Shown: positions 63,208-64,000 of the stretch, piece after piece
Layout of the letters: each line of letters opens with the position of its first letter
Position numbering within the stretch: the stretch's first letter is position 1
Assembly: GCF_022601975.1 (NCBI RefSeq)
Contig: NZ_JAKVIR010000009.1
Span: 104,676 to 168,675, forward strand
DNA: 64,000 nt
Direction of reading: 5' to 3'
From: Pontibacter sp. E15-1
GTDB taxonomy: Bacteria > Bacteroidota > Bacteroidia > Cytophagales > Hymenobacteraceae
Program-made: the position numbers and the translations under genes
Notes under the pieces: model-generated
Seen by the model: the letters and a program-made list of their open reading frames with translations, nothing else
Told to the model about the DNA's origin: nothing
Database searches by the model: none

Positions 63208-63528
63208 AAGGGGGTATAGTATATAAGAGATATAAGAAGTAGCAAAGCGGATTCAGGGAATCTGTTTTTTTAGTTTATAAACGTGCCATGCTTATATGAT
63301 CACAGTCAGCAAAAGGTTTAAAGCACATCTGAATCATTGCGAGCAGGTATGATTGTATAGCAATAGAAGCTTTTTCAAACAGTTTGGAATGCCCAACCGG
63401 GAGAGCTAAGGGGTGAAAAGCCTGTAGAGTTGAATCGGCCTCTAAAAATATTTAAGCCGTTTGATTCAGGAAATCAGCCACTTACTGCTTTCCCTGCCCT
63501 TTTCACTCAATTTATTTGCAGGCGCCGC
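63208..63528. other. Gene-free region upstream of the rRNA-type promoters
   Basis: No credible gene and no repeat recognised in this stretch. Confidence 0.4.
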
Positions 63529-63558
63529 TTGCAAGCCGGCGTTTTTCCCCTACTTTTG
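63529..63558 (+). promoter_or_regulatory. rRNA-type promoter P1
   Basis: TTG (63529-63531), 19 bases, TACTTTTG (63551-63558), then CATCCCG. First of four similar promoters. Confidence 0.8.
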
Positions 63559-63639
63559 CATCCCGGTTCAGCAGGAACGTCGGGGATTGAGGGTGAGAGG
63601 AGGGGCAGGGAGCTTTAAAAATAACTTATCGCCTGCCGC

Positions 63640-63669
63640 TTGTTTGATCGGGAAAGGGGCTTACCTTTG
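63640..63669 (+). promoter_or_regulatory. rRNA-type promoter P2
   Basis: TTG (63640-63642), 19 bases, TACCTTTG (63662-63669), then CACCCCGC. Confidence 0.83.
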
Positions 63670-63749
63670 CACCCCGCTACAGAAGGAAGCCCGCTTCGCA
63701 ACACAGGGTTTACACCCTGATCGCCCCGAAAAAAACTTTCTTTTATTGC

Positions 63750-63779
63750 TTGCGGAAAGGGAAAAGGTTGTTACCTTTG
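63750..63779 (+). promoter_or_regulatory. rRNA-type promoter P3
   Basis: TTG (63750-63752), 19 bases, TACCTTTG (63772-63779), then CATCCCGC. About 110 bases from P2, as P2 is from P1. Confidence 0.83.
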
Positions 63780-63843
63780 CATCCCGCTTGGGAAAGAGAG
63801 ACTATCAGGGCAAGAGGCGCTGAAAATAAAGTTGAGAAAACAT

Positions 63844-63875
63844 TTGCAAACTGAGTGAGACATTCACTACCTTTG
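63844..63875 (+). promoter_or_regulatory. rRNA-type promoter P4
   Basis: TTG (63844-63846), 21 bases, TACCTTTG (63868-63875), then CAGCCCGC. Closest to the presumed rRNA operon. Confidence 0.78.
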
Positions 63876-64000
63876 CAGCCCGCAAAAGAGCGAACGGCTC
63901 CGGCGGAAACACAACCACACTCCAGTATGGGTGTCAGACGAAGGAAGTAGTTCTTCGGCAAGTTCTTTGAGAGATTGATTGAGACAGAAATTTAAGGTAA
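63876..64000 (+). other. Leader of a probable rRNA operon
   Basis: The transcript from P4 runs to the window end through AAGTTCTTTGAGAGATTGATTG (63960-63981), which resembles the AGTTCTTTGA leader (boxA-like) found just before 16S rRNA in Bacteroidota. The 16S gene itself is not in the window, so this is inference. Confidence 0.6.

Noticed and set aside
63430..63823. Overlapping small frames near the window end
   Set aside because: They run through the tandem promoters and are explained by non-coding GC-rich DNA.
1..64000. CRISPR arrays, prophage or IS transposase genes
   Set aside because: I looked for regularly spaced repeats, integrases and transposase-like genes and saw none; the repeats found are irregular palindromes.

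Overview
The window looks like a piece of chromosome from a member of the Bacteroidota, order Cytophagales, most like Hymenobacteraceae such as Pontibacter. This is inference from content: gliding genes gldB, gldD and gldE, PorT-type outer-membrane barrels, a T9SS-tagged secreted glycosidase, the small basic COX24-like and THX ribosomal proteins, and promoters of the Bacteroidota type (TTG, about 19 bases, TAnnTTTG). Base composition is a little over half GC by eye. Coding is dense, on both strands, and almost all of it is core genome. I see no prophage, transposase gene, CRISPR array or large island.

Layout. 1-5.0 kb (minus): start of recG, a MazF-type toxin-antitoxin pair bracketed by repeats, then mutY-ssb-gldE-gldD. 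5.3-8.4 kb (plus): HU, a TPR protein, a 29-residue COX24-like gene and RNase G. 8.5-15 kb: a barrel protein, gldB, a glycosyltransferase, a small exported protein, a membrane protein, a Gfo/Idh/MocA oxidoreductase and a scramblase-like protein. 15.3-19.1 kb (minus): an AT-rich hydrolase that looks foreign, nth, and an ECF sigma factor with a small overlapping partner. 19.6-34.3 kb (mostly plus): an MFS exporter, a hidden THX gene (minus), uvrA, tpiA, a DUF6150 protein, prmA, a 1598-residue exported protein of unknown function, plsY and an M20 dipeptidase. 34.4-36.9 kb: three PorT-type barrels in a row. 37.6-43.4 kb: a secreted GH43 enzyme, yifB and a hybrid-sensor-like histidine kinase without receiver. 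43.5-48.8 kb (minus): a lipoprotein, gmhA, an MsbA-like exporter and a Wzi-like barrel. 48.9-54.1 kb: a FemAB-like protein, upp, a small membrane protein, a DEAD-box helicase and dihydroorotase. 54.4-63.2 kb: tRNA-His, a PfkB kinase, a small hydrophilic protein, a geranylgeranyl-reductase-type flavoprotein, an M61 peptidase, rpmH-rnpA, an S41 protease, tsaB and a DUF2480 protein. The last 500 bases carry four tandem strong promoters and the leader of what should be an rRNA operon just past the window.

Functional themes. DNA repair is well represented (recG, mutY, nth, uvrA, ssb). Envelope work includes gmhA plus the MsbA-like flippase for LPS, plsY for phospholipid, Wzi-like and PorT-like barrels, and gliding/T9SS lipoproteins. 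Translation and RNA genes (THX, COX24-like, L34, RnpA, RNase G, PrmA, TsaB, tRNA-His) are scattered.

The less ordinary signals lie outside ordinary genes. The hexamer GGTATA is several-fold over-represented across the window. There are at least three families of short inverted-repeat (MITE-like) elements, plus two locus-specific hairpin or repeat clusters. A toxin-antitoxin pair sits between two copies of one repeat. A terminator abuts the nth start codon. The very large exported protein belongs to no family I recognise.
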